A stretch of DNA of 64,000 nucleotides from the NCBI GenBank assembly GCA_021613535.1, contig CP075494.1:3720001-3784000 (forward strand), given 5' to 3'. This stretch comes from Adineta vaga (lineage: Eukaryota; Rotifera). The position numbers were made by a program, and so were the translations under genes. The notes beneath the pieces are model-generated. The model was not told the DNA's origin. It worked only from the letters and a program-made list of their open reading frames with translations, and searched no databases. Shown piece after piece: positions 24,735 to 36,883 of this stretch. The first letter of the stretch is position 1. Each line of letters starts with the position of its first letter.

Positions 24735-25002
24735 AATTAAATCTATTCTTCCACAGGACACAATTTAGGGTTTAAATTTGTTATGTAAATTGAAATGTAT
24801 GAAAAAAAGAGTTTATCAGCTACCTGTAAAACTATGTGAAAGAAGAAAGAGAATACTAAATTTATCATAAGTATTGAAACATAGTCACTGTATTTGATAT
24901 ATTCAGATTAAACAAAAGATAAGAAAATTACTTTTCTTTCACATTTTGTTACATCTCTATGCAAAAGTACAGTAAAAATTAAACGATAATTTAAATTGTA
25001 AA

Positions 25003-25773
25003 ATGTACAGATTTCAATTGCTAACATTATTCCTCCTTCAACTCACTGCATTTTTCTTATATGCTCAAACTAAATCACTAAAAGGTGTCTGTTCCACCAG
25101 TCCATCTGATCATTGCAATGAAATAGATCGTCTCAATGCTTCTTGGTATTACAATTGGCTACCAATATCGAACTGTACTCCAAGTCCAACAGCTGCGTTT
25201 ATTCCAATGATTTGGAGCGATGCTTTTATGGATAAACTACCACTCGTTAACAGTTCTGGTGCACCTGTTCTGCTCACTTTCAACGAGCCAGATTTTGATT
25301 CACAGAGTAACATGACCGTAGAACTTGCTGTCTCTCTTTGGCCACTAATTGAACGAGAAATAGATCCTCAAATAAAGATTTCTTCTCCTGCACCTACTTC
25401 TTCTCCGGCAGGGCAACGATGGTTGTTACAATTCATGATAGAATGTGTACATTGTCGTATCGATATCATTGCTTTGCATTATTACAATACATGCGATGCC
25501 GATACTTTTTTTTCATTTCTCAATACTTGGACAATTTTTGGCCTACCTATTTGGCTTACTGAATTCGATTGTATGACAAAATCTGAAGAAGACAATGTGA
25601 AATTTGCACAATCAGTAATTCCTTTGATGGCAGAACGTGTGCCATTACTGCAACGCTATGCATGGTTTGCTACTCGTACTGATATAAAAGATAAATACTA
25701 TTATGGTTGTGCATTATTCAATGCAACAACATCGGAATTAACGAGACTCGGTCGTGTTTATCGAGCATTGTGA
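25003..25773 (+). CDS. Secreted GH128-type glycoside hydrolase (Asl1-like beta-1,3-glucanase)
   Basis: Intronless, 256 residues. The N terminus MYRFQLLTLFLLQLTAFFLY is a signal peptide. The body matches the glycosyl hydrolase catalytic core family PF11790: WYYNWLP near residue 48; LLTFNEPDFDSQSNM with the putative acid/base Glu95; IIALHYYNTC; and PIWLTEFDCM with the putative nucleophile Glu187. Characterised members cleave beta-1,3-glucan, a major component of fungal cell walls. The family is common in fungi and scarce in animals, so horizontal acquisition is plausible. An extracellular role in digestion or antifungal defence is inference. Length is normal and no defect is seen. Confidence 0.87.
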   Translation: MYRFQLLTLFLLQLTAFFLYAQTKSLKGVCSTSPSDHCNEIDRLNASWYYNWLPISNCTPSPTAAFIPMIWSDAFMDKLPLVNSSGAPVLLTFNEPDFDSQSNMTVELAVSLWPLIEREIDPQIKISSPAPTSSPAGQRWLLQFMIECVHCRIDIIALHYYNTCDADTFFSFLNTWTIFGLPIWLTEFDCMTKSEEDNVKFAQSVIPLMAERVPLLQRYAWFATRTDIKDKYYYGCALFNATTSELTRLGRVYRAL

Positions 25774-26215
25774 TGCTTAAGTGAAAGAATTTAATTTGCA
25801 GATGTGAATGAGAGTGTATCGTCTCCTTGAAAATTCATACCATCACCCTCGATCCGAACCTAGATATGACACAAGTGTGTTCTTGAAACTTTTCTGTTTA
25901 TATAATGAAATTAATATTTCTTGCGTTTTAAAATAAACGAATGAATGAGTTGAAGTTATTCAATTAATGCAATGAGACATTTATGTCGCCTATAATTTTT
26001 TTATTCTTATAAACTTGTTGTTTTGCTTTTTCATTATTAATAGATGATATTCTTTTCATATTTTTTATATAAAAATAACGTTATTTTCAAATCCGTGTAA
26101 AATGAGCTGCTTTAAAGTGAAGATAATTTTTTCTCTCACTTCATTATATTTAATCAAATATTCAAGAATTATTTTTCATTTTACAGTAAAACTCAAACAT
26201 ATTTTCATATTTGAA
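25774..26215. other. Intergenic, no gene seen
   Basis: Short AT-rich spacer between the glucanase and the GPCR. The stretch 25801-25856 (GATGTGAATGAGAGTGT facing CATCACCCTC) looks like a strongly decayed foldback copy; otherwise nothing is supported. Confidence 0.4.
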
Positions 26216-27169
26216 ATGGGAAATTTTCCATCCTATTCATCTAATATTCCATATTTTTGGCCAAAATTTGAATTTTCATTAATATTATTTGGAATCATTC
26301 TCTCAATTCCATGTTATTTATTCGTATTTTATCATATTCTAATGGAAAAAGTATCTCGTCAAAGTCTTCATAATCATGTTATTTTCTTATTATTAATTTA
26401 TAATTTTCTCATTGTTACATTTGATTTACCAATGATATTAAATTTCAATCGTTTAGGATATGTTTCACCATTTAATCCATTCATTTGTCTTCTTTGGCAA
26501 TTTATTGATAATGGAATATGGTATGGTGCTCTTTCATTAATGTTTTGGGCAACATTTGAACGGCATATTCTTGTATTTCATACAAATTTAGTCTCAACAA
26601 AATATCGACGTTTGTTTATTCATTATATTCCATTGATATTTTTCTCTCTTTATACTCCATTAGTATATTTTTATTTAGTCTTCATTTATTCATGTGGACA
26701 AAATTTTGTTATTACGGCAATTCGTTGTGGTTCAATATGCCTTTATATAAATGCTCCACAATGGTTACAATTATATGATTCATATGTTAACTATACATTA
26801 CCAGTTCTTTTAATTCCCATCTGTAGTGTAACACTTTTATCTCGATTTATTAAGCAAAAACGACGTTTACAACAAAATGTCACGTGGCGTCAGAGTCGAA
26901 AAATGATTATTCAAATTACCTTAATATCAACTGTTTACATAGTTTTTGATCTACCTGCTATAATTGTGTTTATCGTACAATCATCTGGTTATCCAACATT
27001 TGGAAATACAATTTGGTCACCATTTTTAACACGTATGACATTAATTCCTTCGATTATTCTACCATTTGCTACTCTATTAGCGTTACCTCGATCCAAAGAA
27101 AAGCTTGCGCGTTTATGCTTTTGGACACATAATCGACGAGCTGTTCTTCCTGGAACGACAACACATTGA
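26216..27169 (+). CDS. Rhodopsin-like seven-transmembrane receptor
   Basis: The start MGNFPSYSSNIPYFWPKF at 26216 is preferred because an upstream ATG (26102) adds a hydrophobic leader unlike other receptors of this type. 317 residues, no intron. Seven hydrophobic segments are visible, including TM1 FSLILFGIILSIPCYLFVF, TM3 ending in FERHILVFH (ERH in place of DRY) and TM7 near LPFATLLALPRSK. The cytosolic loop before TM6 is basic (RFIKQKRRLQQ). It is typical of the lineage-expanded orphan receptors in bdelloids. The ligand is unknown. Confidence 0.8.
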   Translation: MGNFPSYSSNIPYFWPKFEFSLILFGIILSIPCYLFVFYHILMEKVSRQSLHNHVIFLLLIYNFLIVTFDLPMILNFNRLGYVSPFNPFICLLWQFIDNGIWYGALSLMFWATFERHILVFHTNLVSTKYRRLFIHYIPLIFFSLYTPLVYFYLVFIYSCGQNFVITAIRCGSICLYINAPQWLQLYDSYVNYTLPVLLIPICSVTLLSRFIKQKRRLQQNVTWRQSRKMIIQITLISTVYIVFDLPAIIVFIVQSSGYPTFGNTIWSPFLTRMTLIPSIILPFATLLALPRSKEKLARLCFWTHNRRAVLPGTTTH

Positions 27170-28450
27170 GAATTTTATTTTATAGTCACTAAAATAAATA
27201 TGACGTGTAAGATACACTTAAAGTTTTATTCATAGTCATTTTTTCTATTAGCTATTACCTTGAAAATTATTGATAAAAATAAACCTTTCTACCCATGATC
27301 TTTTCAATTTTTGAGAATTATTTCTGGATTATTAGTATTATGTTTGATGATGAACAGTAAATTGAATAAGCATGTCTCTTTTCTTTAATCTTTTTTTCAT
27401 ACTATAATTGATGCGATAAAGTACATACACAACGTCAGTGCTCAATGTATTTCAAGGAAAGACGAGAAATAAACATTGATTTTTTTATTTTGAAATTCCA
27501 AATAAAATACGACCGGGAGACGTATAATAATGAACACTGTGCAATGATTGTTGACTATTTCCAACTTCATCAAGACATGATCGACCATAAATAGATGGAC
27601 TATAAGATAAATGATGACTATGTTTACACGGTTCTTTTTCTCCTGTGTTATATTGATGATTGACTTCGAAGGGAAAGTTATAAATAGTAATATGTACCTA
27701 CGGACAGCGTGAGTATACTGATAAAAATAACTTCAAGTCTATGAAGGATGTGGGTGTGATTATCCTCTTGACTCTCACACACCCATATCCTCAAGAAATT
27801 TTCGATGGAACACCTTTAAATGACACTAGAATTATATATGCAAATAGATTGACAGACAATTTAAAACAAATGCTAGTAAAGAAAAGACCAGATAAACAAG
27901 TCGTGAGGTTACAAGCAGAATGAGATACATTCAGTGCTAGTAACAAAAGAAAAATAAAGAATGAAAAATATGAAAAAGATCTATAGCTCAGATAAATCAA
28001 AAAATTTTAATCAATATTAATAAAAATATACATGTAAATATATGTTAAAATGAAAAAGAGGATAACCGCAATTTTATGTGAAATTCATAAAATATCATAT
28101 CATCTACAAGATCCAACATTATTATAATTATTTTAAATACATTATATTAACTCACTATACATTGATAATCATTATAACTTTACTACATCATATCATTTCA
28201 TCTGATACAGTATAATATACATAGATAATATTCAAATCACTTGAAAAAGATATACATTCGAAAGACCTTGTGCTTTTTTGTTCCTCTTTCTTTATTTATC
28301 AAGTGTTGACTTGATTTCATTTAAAAAGCCACATCCACCCAAATCAATAGCATATATATGAAAAAAGTTTATATGCTAAACTATTACAAAATAAAACCGA
28401 TAGACTATAAATAATGTTTATAAAATGTGTTCGTTGGATATTTTCATCCT
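27170..28450. other. Intergenic with one foldback copy
   Basis: AT-rich sequence between convergent gene ends (GPCR plus, F-box gene minus). The foldback at 27739-27797 is listed separately. Small ORFs overlapping it have no recognisable content. Confidence 0.55.
27739..27797. repeat. TGTGGG-type foldback element, copy B
   Basis: CTATGAAGGATGTGGGTGTGA (27739-27759) faces TCTCACACACCCATATCC plus TCAAGAAATT (27773-27800), a loop of about 13 bp. On the minus strand the right arm begins TTTCTTGAGGATATGGGTG, the same start as the other copies. Confidence 0.7.
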
Positions 28451-30172
28451 TTAATCAAGCCATAAGTACACTCCTTTGCATGAAGAACAACACCCACCGT
28501 CACATACATAATTTCTTCTCATATTCGGAAGCCAATCTTCGATCTCATAAGCCAATTTTTCATTATCAGAAGGAAATGTTTCATTGTCATCAATGATCGG
28601 TCGAAATATGACATGTGTTAAGTATTTTTCATTTTTCAATATTGCTTTTGCATCATCCAAATGCTCGACTTCAATATCGAGTTCATCGATATAACGAGAT
28701 AATTTCAAAGCAATTTTATCTCGAATGATCAATTTTCTTGTTTTAGAATTTGTACAAGTTATTTTCACTGAACGAAGATCCCATGCTTTTTTGAATAGGA
28801 CTTTCAATTGAACATCCAAATTTCTAATAAATGTGCATTTATCCTGAATTTTCAAGTGTATTTTTTCGAGATTTGATAAATCAATGATTGTTGAGAGACA
28901 TTCGATTGCATCATTCGACCATTCTTGATTAATTATCAATACAAGTTCTTTTACATTTCGAAATTGATACTTCGCTAATAAATTAGTCTAAAAATAAAAA
29001 GATTTTCATATTTCAAAATTGTCGAATAATAATTACCCTATTTTGAGTATTTTCAGTCATAAATTGATTTAAATTCAAAGTTAATCGATGCACATAGAGG
29101 ATAGCCGGTTTGTTATCATCACTTGCTGTCAACATAGAATCTAAGATAGTCATTCGATAACAAGAATAATCGAATTCATCTCGAAAATTCATTCCTACTG
29201 AATAGACATCATACCATTTCTTATTTTCATTAGTTATGTAATCACATCGAACAAACCATTGTTTACGATCACGCCAAAATGGTGTTTGAAATGATTCAAA
29301 TGATTTGTCAATATTGAAAGTATCTCCATATTTGGGCACATGATAAGCAAAATTGAAATCGAATTGTTTTAAAAATGGTAATTTCGTTTCAATCAAATAT
29401 TCCCATTTGTAACCATCAAATAAGGAATTATCAGTTTTATTTTCTGAGCTTTCCAATTGAAGATATTGTAGCTGAGGACAAAGCGTAAGAATCGATTCCA
29501 TATGATGTATTGTGGCTTCATTTTTCATGTTTATTGAGAGTGAAGTTAAGTTACTAACTTGTTCATTATTGGATTTTGTTTCAATAAAAGTATCGAACAT
29601 GTCATTATAAAAAGATTTCAAAACCAATTTTCGTAAATCAGTTAAAGTACTGATGATAAAGACAGTTTGACTCCTTTCAGATTTGTCAAGAATTATCAGA
29701 TTCTTTAATCTACATGATTTAAGTGCTTCTATCAATTTTTCAAAGATTTTTAAATCGTAGTCACAATTCCATATTGAGAGTGTTGTCAGAGATGATTGCG
29801 TAATAAAACTTGAAAATCTGTCCAAATTTATTCGATGATGTATAGCGAGAGTCATTGAAAGTACTTGACTAAATTGCTCAATAGAAAAATGTTCAAGAAA
29901 GAATTGCATTGTACCAACTGATTTATCTTCGTTCGCCAATGTAAGTGAAATAACATTTTTAGGATCGATTAAACGTCGTACCGATCTAGACTAGACACTG
30001 AACTATAACGGAAATCCAATTGATAATGATTGTAACTTTTGCTAATTGTATAAAATCGTTTGCATACACGACGGAATGAAAAAAGAATTATCTTTGCATC
30101 AAGTTCATCACAAATTCGATAAAGAATTTCTGTAGGTAATGTATCAAGATAAGATTTATTTGTAGCAGACAT
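28451..30172 (-). CDS. F-box/leucine-rich-repeat-like protein, one 5-bp duplication
   Basis: Exon 1 is 29037-30172 and exon 2 is 28451-28987, with a 49-bp intron (GTAATT..TTTAG). The N-terminal F-box is clear: YLDTLPTEILYRICDELDA with FRRVCKRFY. A solenoid-like Leu-rich region follows, including LTTLSIWNCDYDL and LRKLVLKSF, and a family-typical TPFWRDRKQWFVRCDY block. The product would be a substrate adaptor of an SCF ubiquitin ligase. The frame is broken at 29986-29995, where CTAGA occurs twice in tandem; with a single copy the frame runs on into RRLIDPKNVISLTLANED. The break is therefore a simple 5-bp tandem duplication, real or an assembly artefact. The related intact gene is at 36884. Confidence 0.75.
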
Positions 30173-31000
30173 AAATCTCTGTATGACGAATGAAAACTTG
30201 TAATAGATTTTTATCTGAAAAACATAAAATATTGTGGAAATGAGTATTACTATATGTTGATCTTAAGCCGCTAACTGCAGTTAACGACTTTCTTGTTTAT
30301 GTGACACGACAATGGATCTAAATGATATGAGAACATATCATTACATATGATTTATACACTGGTACTCTGTTCGCTTTTTTCTTCCTTTAGAAAAAAACAA
30401 AACGAAGAGAATGGGATATAACCAAAAGCATGCGAAGAAGAAAAATAAAACCGTATAAATATTATTTCTCTTTCTCTTTCTACAGTCATTTTAGGCGGTG
30501 ACAACATACCATTTTTTATGAGAGAACTGAAAAGAAAAGAAAAGGAATAGTTCCATATGCAACAAATAATGAATCATGTCGAAAAACACTTATACAACGA
30601 ATTATTATCGAATCTGAGTATTTTACACAATCAACTATAAAAGATTAATTGATTTTCTAAGCCCATATTTTGTCTAAAATATCACTAACATACAACAATA
30701 AAATTATCAACAGTTAATTGAAAGTTGAAAAAAGCTTTCAGCGCCATTAAAAATGTGAAACACGATTGAGCTGGTACAACTTGAATAGAGATAATAATCA
30801 TTATATTTCTTGAGGGTGTGAGTGTGGGTAAGAATGAGATTGATAGAAGTTGGAAAGTAATCATCCACACCGTCAATATCAATTCTCAAAACAAGATACA
30901 GAATCTATTCAGTCCATCTTTTTATTAATAATGCAAATGGTATATTTAAAAAATAATACAATAATATCAAAATCAAGTTTATATGAACAGATCAACATAT
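30173..31000. other. Intergenic with one foldback copy
   Basis: Lies between the F-box gene start and the 3' end of the NO VEIN-like gene (both minus). Apart from the foldback at 30807-30876, nothing is supported; several small ORFs look random. Confidence 0.5.
30807..30876. repeat. TGTGGG-type foldback element, copy C
   Basis: TTCTTGAGGGTGTGAGTG then TGGGTAAG (30808-30832) faces ATCATCCACACCGTCAA (30860-30876). The inner sequence GAATGAGATTGATAG shares GAGATTGA with the inner side of copy A, showing common descent beyond the TG-rich arms. Confidence 0.65.
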
Positions 31001-34000
31001 TCAGGATGATTCAATTGTTAAAAAACAAGATAACTGTTGTTTTTGTTTCAATCGTCGTCGAATATTATCTAAAATGAATAATTTCTTGTCTTCAAGAGAA
31101 ATTCGATAAATAAAATAATTTTCTTCATGTTCTATTATAGCTTCAATTTGATTGAATGATAGTGGAAATGAACTGTGATTACATGTTCGAGTAGATTTTA
31201 CTTCGATATAATGTGTTTTTCCGTTTCTAATTAGAAGAATATCATATGGTAAATGAGATTCCTCAAATTCATTTTCCCATTTAATAGAAACCGAATCTAA
31301 TTGATGGCGATACTCATTCAATAAATATTCATAAATAATCTGTTCACCACGAATACCAATGTCTGAATCTAAAACTTCATTATTTCCAATTTTAGTGAGT
31401 AGATTTGTTGTAAACATTGAGCTTTCTGTTGCTATTAATGATATATCAATCAGTTGAATATTATCGATTTGTTTGTCGTTGGATTCAGATGATAATGATC
31501 TTCTTGGTCTATTCATCATTGAATTCGTTTCTTCAGAAGAATCTAAATTTGAATACAAATTTCAACAAACGTCAAAGATGCGAAGTGTTGGGAATTCACA
31601 GAAAATCACTACCATTCGCGCGTACTAAGGAAAGAAGATTCAATTACCTTGAGAAGAACGATGGCGAAGAGTTGATGAATTTTTGGGTCGATCATTGATA
31701 TCGATTGAAGAAGTAGTAGTGGACTTTTCGTTTTCTGAATGATATTTAATTTGCTTGATATTCGATGAAATATTTGTGTTTATTTCGATCTTCGTTTCTT
31801 CGTTTTCAATTGATGAGAATATGGAAGACTTGATTTCTTCAACAAAACCTGGTATTGGTAACGATTTCAAGACAACATCTCTAGCTATTAACAATTCAAT
31901 TGCAAGTTTTTGAAAATGTTTAATGATATCTTTTTTGTTCGCTCGTAATAGAAATCCAAGTTTATCATCAAATTTTTCAATATTCAATAATTGACATAAC
32001 TTCTTTGGAAGTTCCATTAGAGTCATTTCACCTTTCCATGGTCGATTTATATAAAATTTTTGAGAAAGAATATCATTATATACATACGTTTCTTGGATGA
32101 GTTTACCATCAAAATAGAACTGTAAACAATCTGATTCGATAAAATCGATTTTTTCTTGAAGAATACTATCAATGGATGAAATAACATCAGACGGATAAGA
32201 TAGTTTTGTAAGCCATGCTTTCAAAAATGGAGAAATTTCAATTAATTTGTTACGAAATATTTGAGCAGGTGTAGGATCTTGAGCTACAAGTTTCAAATCT
32301 GTTACTTTTATTTGTTTAATATTGAATAATTCTAAAAGCATCTGTAAATGTCGTTCAGTTTTGTTTTTAAAATCAAGTTTAAGACAAGGAATAATATCAC
32401 CAAGATTATTATTCATTCCATTTTCTTCTATATAAACAAATAGAGTTTTGGCTAATTTCCATTGATTATTTTCAGTCAATAAATACATTTTATTTGCTCT
32501 TGTGTGTATTTTTATTAATTCTCCTTTTGACCATGAGGGGATTTCTTTTAATATGTATGAATATATCAATTGAATCCGTTCAAGATTATCATTTAAATGC
32601 TGTTCATCAAGATGAATCTTTTCTAATAAATCAAAATAATTATCTGATGAAAGATTTGTTTTAAAATTGAAAATATATTGCCAATGTTTTGTATCATGTA
32701 CGGTTGAAAATGAAGGAAAAGGTAAATACTTATCACATAAATCTTTCATTTCCTTTGTATCGATAAAAACATCTTTCGCTAATTCACATGTATTCAAAAT
32801 AGTTGGTATACATTGAGTATTTTTAACGAACCAAGCAACATAACCAGCATTTTCTAACATCGCTCCACTCTTATCATTATCCCAACCACGTTGAGTCCAA
32901 TAAATTCTTATATTTTGTAATAATTTTTCTACTTGAACATTATTTAGTACATATGACCAAAAACATTTGGCAAATTCATAATCATCTATGATGAAAATAT
33001 CATAGAGAATTCTATTTAAATTTATTAGAAAAAGAGTTCTTACTTTTTGTATATTCTAAAAATGTTATCGTTTTCAATCCAGAATAAGAATCTACTTGAG
33101 AACGTCCATCAGGTGAAGTTCTCTTCAAATATTGTCGATGAAATCCTGCTTGAATTGCATCTTGAATAGTTAATTTATGTTGATATTCAATTACACGTAA
33201 TTCCTCTTGAACATTTAACATAAGAAAAAATCGTCGCCATTCTGCTAAATTATCATTACTTTTTTTACAAATACTATTTGATATATAGTCAAAAGATAAG
33301 AATCGATCTTTTTTTGATTTTAAATATGTTTCCAATGGTAATCGTGGTTTATAATGATCAGAAAAATAACATTGTTCAGCTGGTATTAATGTTCTGTGTT
33401 GTTAATAGTTTCATTTGTTTCAATTGATCAAATTCTTTTTTACCGATAGAATTTTTTTCAAATAACATAAATAAGATTTCAATTGTTTCTATGGCATTTT
33501 CTAACGTGATATAAGTAGTTACATTTGGAAGAATTGTTTTATGTAAATATGTTAAATCAGTACGTTCAATTACACCTAAACTTTGTAACCATCCATAGAT
33601 TCCCTTTGGTGCAAACTGATTTAACCAATTAAACACGTATGGATGTACATATACATCTTTTGAATTACCTCGACTATTATTCTTAACTATTTCCATGGAA
33701 AAATAAATATCTTTACTCGCTTGTAGACAATTATTTTGATCCATTATAAATGGAATTTGTTCAATAGATACATGCAGATCACATCCCATTTCAATTCTTG
33801 AGAATTGTGTATAAAAATATTCAATCATAGATATATTATCTTCAACTGAATGAGTTTTGAGAAAAATCTCTGATTTAAACATGTCAACACAATCATGCCA
33901 TGTGAATTGTCTAACACCAATTCGTAGTAAGTTCGGATCACAATCAATAAATGGTTGATCAGCATATTCAGAAGAACTATTCGTCAATTTAGTCATAATA

Positions 34001-35692
34001 TACTGACGCATCGAATAAATATTTATAAAGGATAATTGTTTAGACATCAATGTCGAATCCATGATAACTTGATCAACCTAAATAGAATTTATATTACAAC
34101 AGACGGAATGGTGATTTAAATTTTATTTAATCATTAATATTCACTAAACTTACTCTTAATAGTTGATTTGTTCTATTTAAAATAAAATTACAATGACTAA
34201 TAGATGTTTCATATGATTGATTGAAACATTTCGATAAAATGTTATGTGTTGTCTTTAATTTCAATGGAAGAAGATAATAAGCTTGTGAACCAAATTGTTC
34301 GTTACAAACTAATTCTTTGATCCATTGAAAAATTTCACTCCCTATTTTGTGAAATAACCATTGATTCCACGCTGAATCTACAAATATTTAATGAGAAAAA
34401 TTATTTTTCTATATTCAAAGTTTACCGAGATGAATTTGTTCTCGATTGACATTTGTTAAGAAATTAGCGTTTATTAATATTGGAAATTTGTATTCGAAAA
34501 TCTTTGTTGGTAGATAAGAAAAAAGAATTGAATGTTGATCAATCAATTTTGTTAGACCACCAGAAAATGTACCATCTTGATCATATATTGGATCATTATA
34601 GTTAGCAGCAAATATCATCTCTGCTTTTCTTATAAAACGTAATTTCTCCGGTGCTTTAGAATCTCTTGTTAATTTTTCTTGTACATCACCTGGAATATCT
34701 AATTCCAATCGTTTAACAATCCATTGTGATACGATATTTTCGTCAGAATAAATCTGTATTAAACCATTACTTATATCACGTTCAATGAAAATTCTATTAT
34801 TGAATAGTAAAAGAAATACTATATTAGATATATTTCGTAGAAATAAGAACACATGTGATTGTTGTTTTAAATGATTTATTGCTGTACGAATATCTTCAAT
34901 TTGGTTTAATAAAATAATATAAGCTACTTGAATTTGTTTTTGATTAGAGTGAAGAAAATCTTTGATAGAATCAGGAATGTCATTTTCATCGGTCCATATA
35001 GGATTAATTTGCCAAGGATAAATAAATTGTCGATTATTTTGTTGTTCCCATTGTTGTTGAGTATCAGTTTGCCATTCTTTATTCCATTTGATTTGATATG
35101 TAGAGTCAAATCGAAAATATTCTTCATTCGAATATATAATAACTCTATCTGATTTTCCGAAAGCAGCTTTAAAACCTAAACCTTTATATCCTGTTTTGTC
35201 AAGATCCTTCTTTTTTGTTCCATTATTAATGCCACACAAACCTTGTATATCTTTTTCGTCAAATATTTTTCCTATGTAAAGAGAATTACTCAATCTACTA
35301 GTTTCGCAGACAAAGTCGACGTTCTTGACTGTAAGAAAATGTATAAATGAGTACTAAAAATCACCTTCTCACTCTCAAGATTCGTCGTCGACTTTTCTGG
35401 AAACTTCTAGATCAACCTATATGTAACAATGGGAAATATCAAAGAATATTTTATTACCATCATGAGCGATTATAAAATATTTGTCTTCCAGAATTGTTAG
35501 AATAATATTCTTAGCTTGCGCATCATCTGCATTTTGTATTAATTCATATATAAATCGTATATTGTCCGTATATAAATCACTTGATAAAGATTTTAAAGAT
35601 TCAGCTTGATTTATCACTTGTTCAGGAAATTTATAATCAGTATTTTTCGATGACAGTTCATCGATGTATTGTTTCAAGCTTGTTTTCTTCAT
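31001..35692 (-). CDS. NO VEIN-like protein: Hsp90-type ATPase domain plus DUF3883 nuclease-like domain; one frameshift
   Basis: Exons: 35458-35692, 34426-35271, 34154-34377, 33044-34077, 31648-32985, 31001-31542; all introns are GT..AG, 48-186 bp. The N terminus has the GHKL/sacsin-type ATPase boxes: FIYELIQNADDAQ, HDGKIFDEKDIQGLCGIN (across the first junction) and TGYKGLGFKAAF. A long middle region is unassigned. The C terminus is DUF3883: GIRGEQIIYEYL, then PYDILLIRNGKTHYIEVKST with the D..ExK arrangement of PD-(D/E)XK nucleases. This combination is known from plant NOV and from fungal and microbial proteins. Its biochemical role is not established. The frame shifts near 33402, between LLTTQN and IPAEQCYFSDHYKP, with no intron to explain it. 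The start MKKTSLKQYIDEL at 35692 is preferred over one 17 codons upstream. Confidence 0.8.
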
Positions 35693-36883
35693 CGTAGAGA
35701 TCTTATGAAAAAAACAAAATATAGTGCGTAAAAAATGTCTCAAAACATCGACAAAAGGGATCGATGAGAAGAATTTATGATGATAACATGGTGAAGATAG
35801 TCGATGTTTTTCCTCAAAAATCCTTTTTTACCATGGCTTCAGCAGGTAAAACAGAACTTAACGAAAGATTGGAGTTTTGTGGTCTATCACAGTGGTTTTC
35901 ATTGAAAACATTTTTTGTGAGAAAAACTTGCTTAACCGAACGAGTCTAGAAAAAAAAACTTTCTTTTTTTCTTCCTTTCTTTCTTTCCTCGTTATTAGAG
36001 AAAGACCGGAAAATGTTTTTTTACGTACTTTCACTATGTGTAGTGTATTTCAACCGTCAATAAAATTTCAGATAAATTTTTAGGAGAATGTATGTTATAA
36101 AATCAGACAAAAATATATTTTTCTATGCTTGATTGATGATAAAAAAAAAGAGCTATTATTGTATTTACAAACAGAATCTATGTTACATTTTTCTTTTGCG
36201 TTCTGTCTTAACAGGCGAATAGATAAAACTGTGGCAACTGGCAACGAAGAACGAACAATTGAGATTAGGCCGTTATGTTCTCTTGCCATTGACGACGAAG
36301 TTTGCGATAGACAGAGGATGAGTCATTTTTCACTATTGTAAACATCGCTCCAAAACCATGAGATACAAAATCAACACTATACTGTGGTTTTATTTTAATC
36401 AATAATAAAAAGTTACATAAGGAAAACTAACAAAAAATTCATGTCTATCAAAAGAAATTTTATTTTCATACATGAACACTTCGAAATTCTGATCAGTGTG
36501 AAATAAATATTAATAAAAATCGATATTTTTTTATTTGAAACGTTTGAAACGACTGTTGCTCAGTATTATATATAAGAAAATGAAAAGAACAACATATCTT
36601 TGTTTTCTTTTTCTGCTGTATTCAGATCTTTATGGCATAGTATATTCTATGATGGAGTTTTTTCTTGTAATATATCAACACACGCTTCCAAGTTAGTCAT
36701 ACAGTCAACATTGAAATGAATAAAACGAGAGAATTGTTTTTGTTTTCGTCATCATTATTCTTTTTTTTTATCATTCACATAACTAATATGAAAGTAGGAG
36801 TGCGCGCACACATGCACATGTACTTTCATAATAATGTAAGAAAGTATTGATTCTTTTTTTTAGAAAAACACATGAGTTTATAA
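35693..36883. other. Intergenic, divergent promoters
   Basis: Between the NO VEIN-like gene (minus) and the second F-box gene (plus). Pyrimidine tracts (for example around 35960-35990) and short ORFs occur; no gene, RNA or repeat family is supported. Confidence 0.5.
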
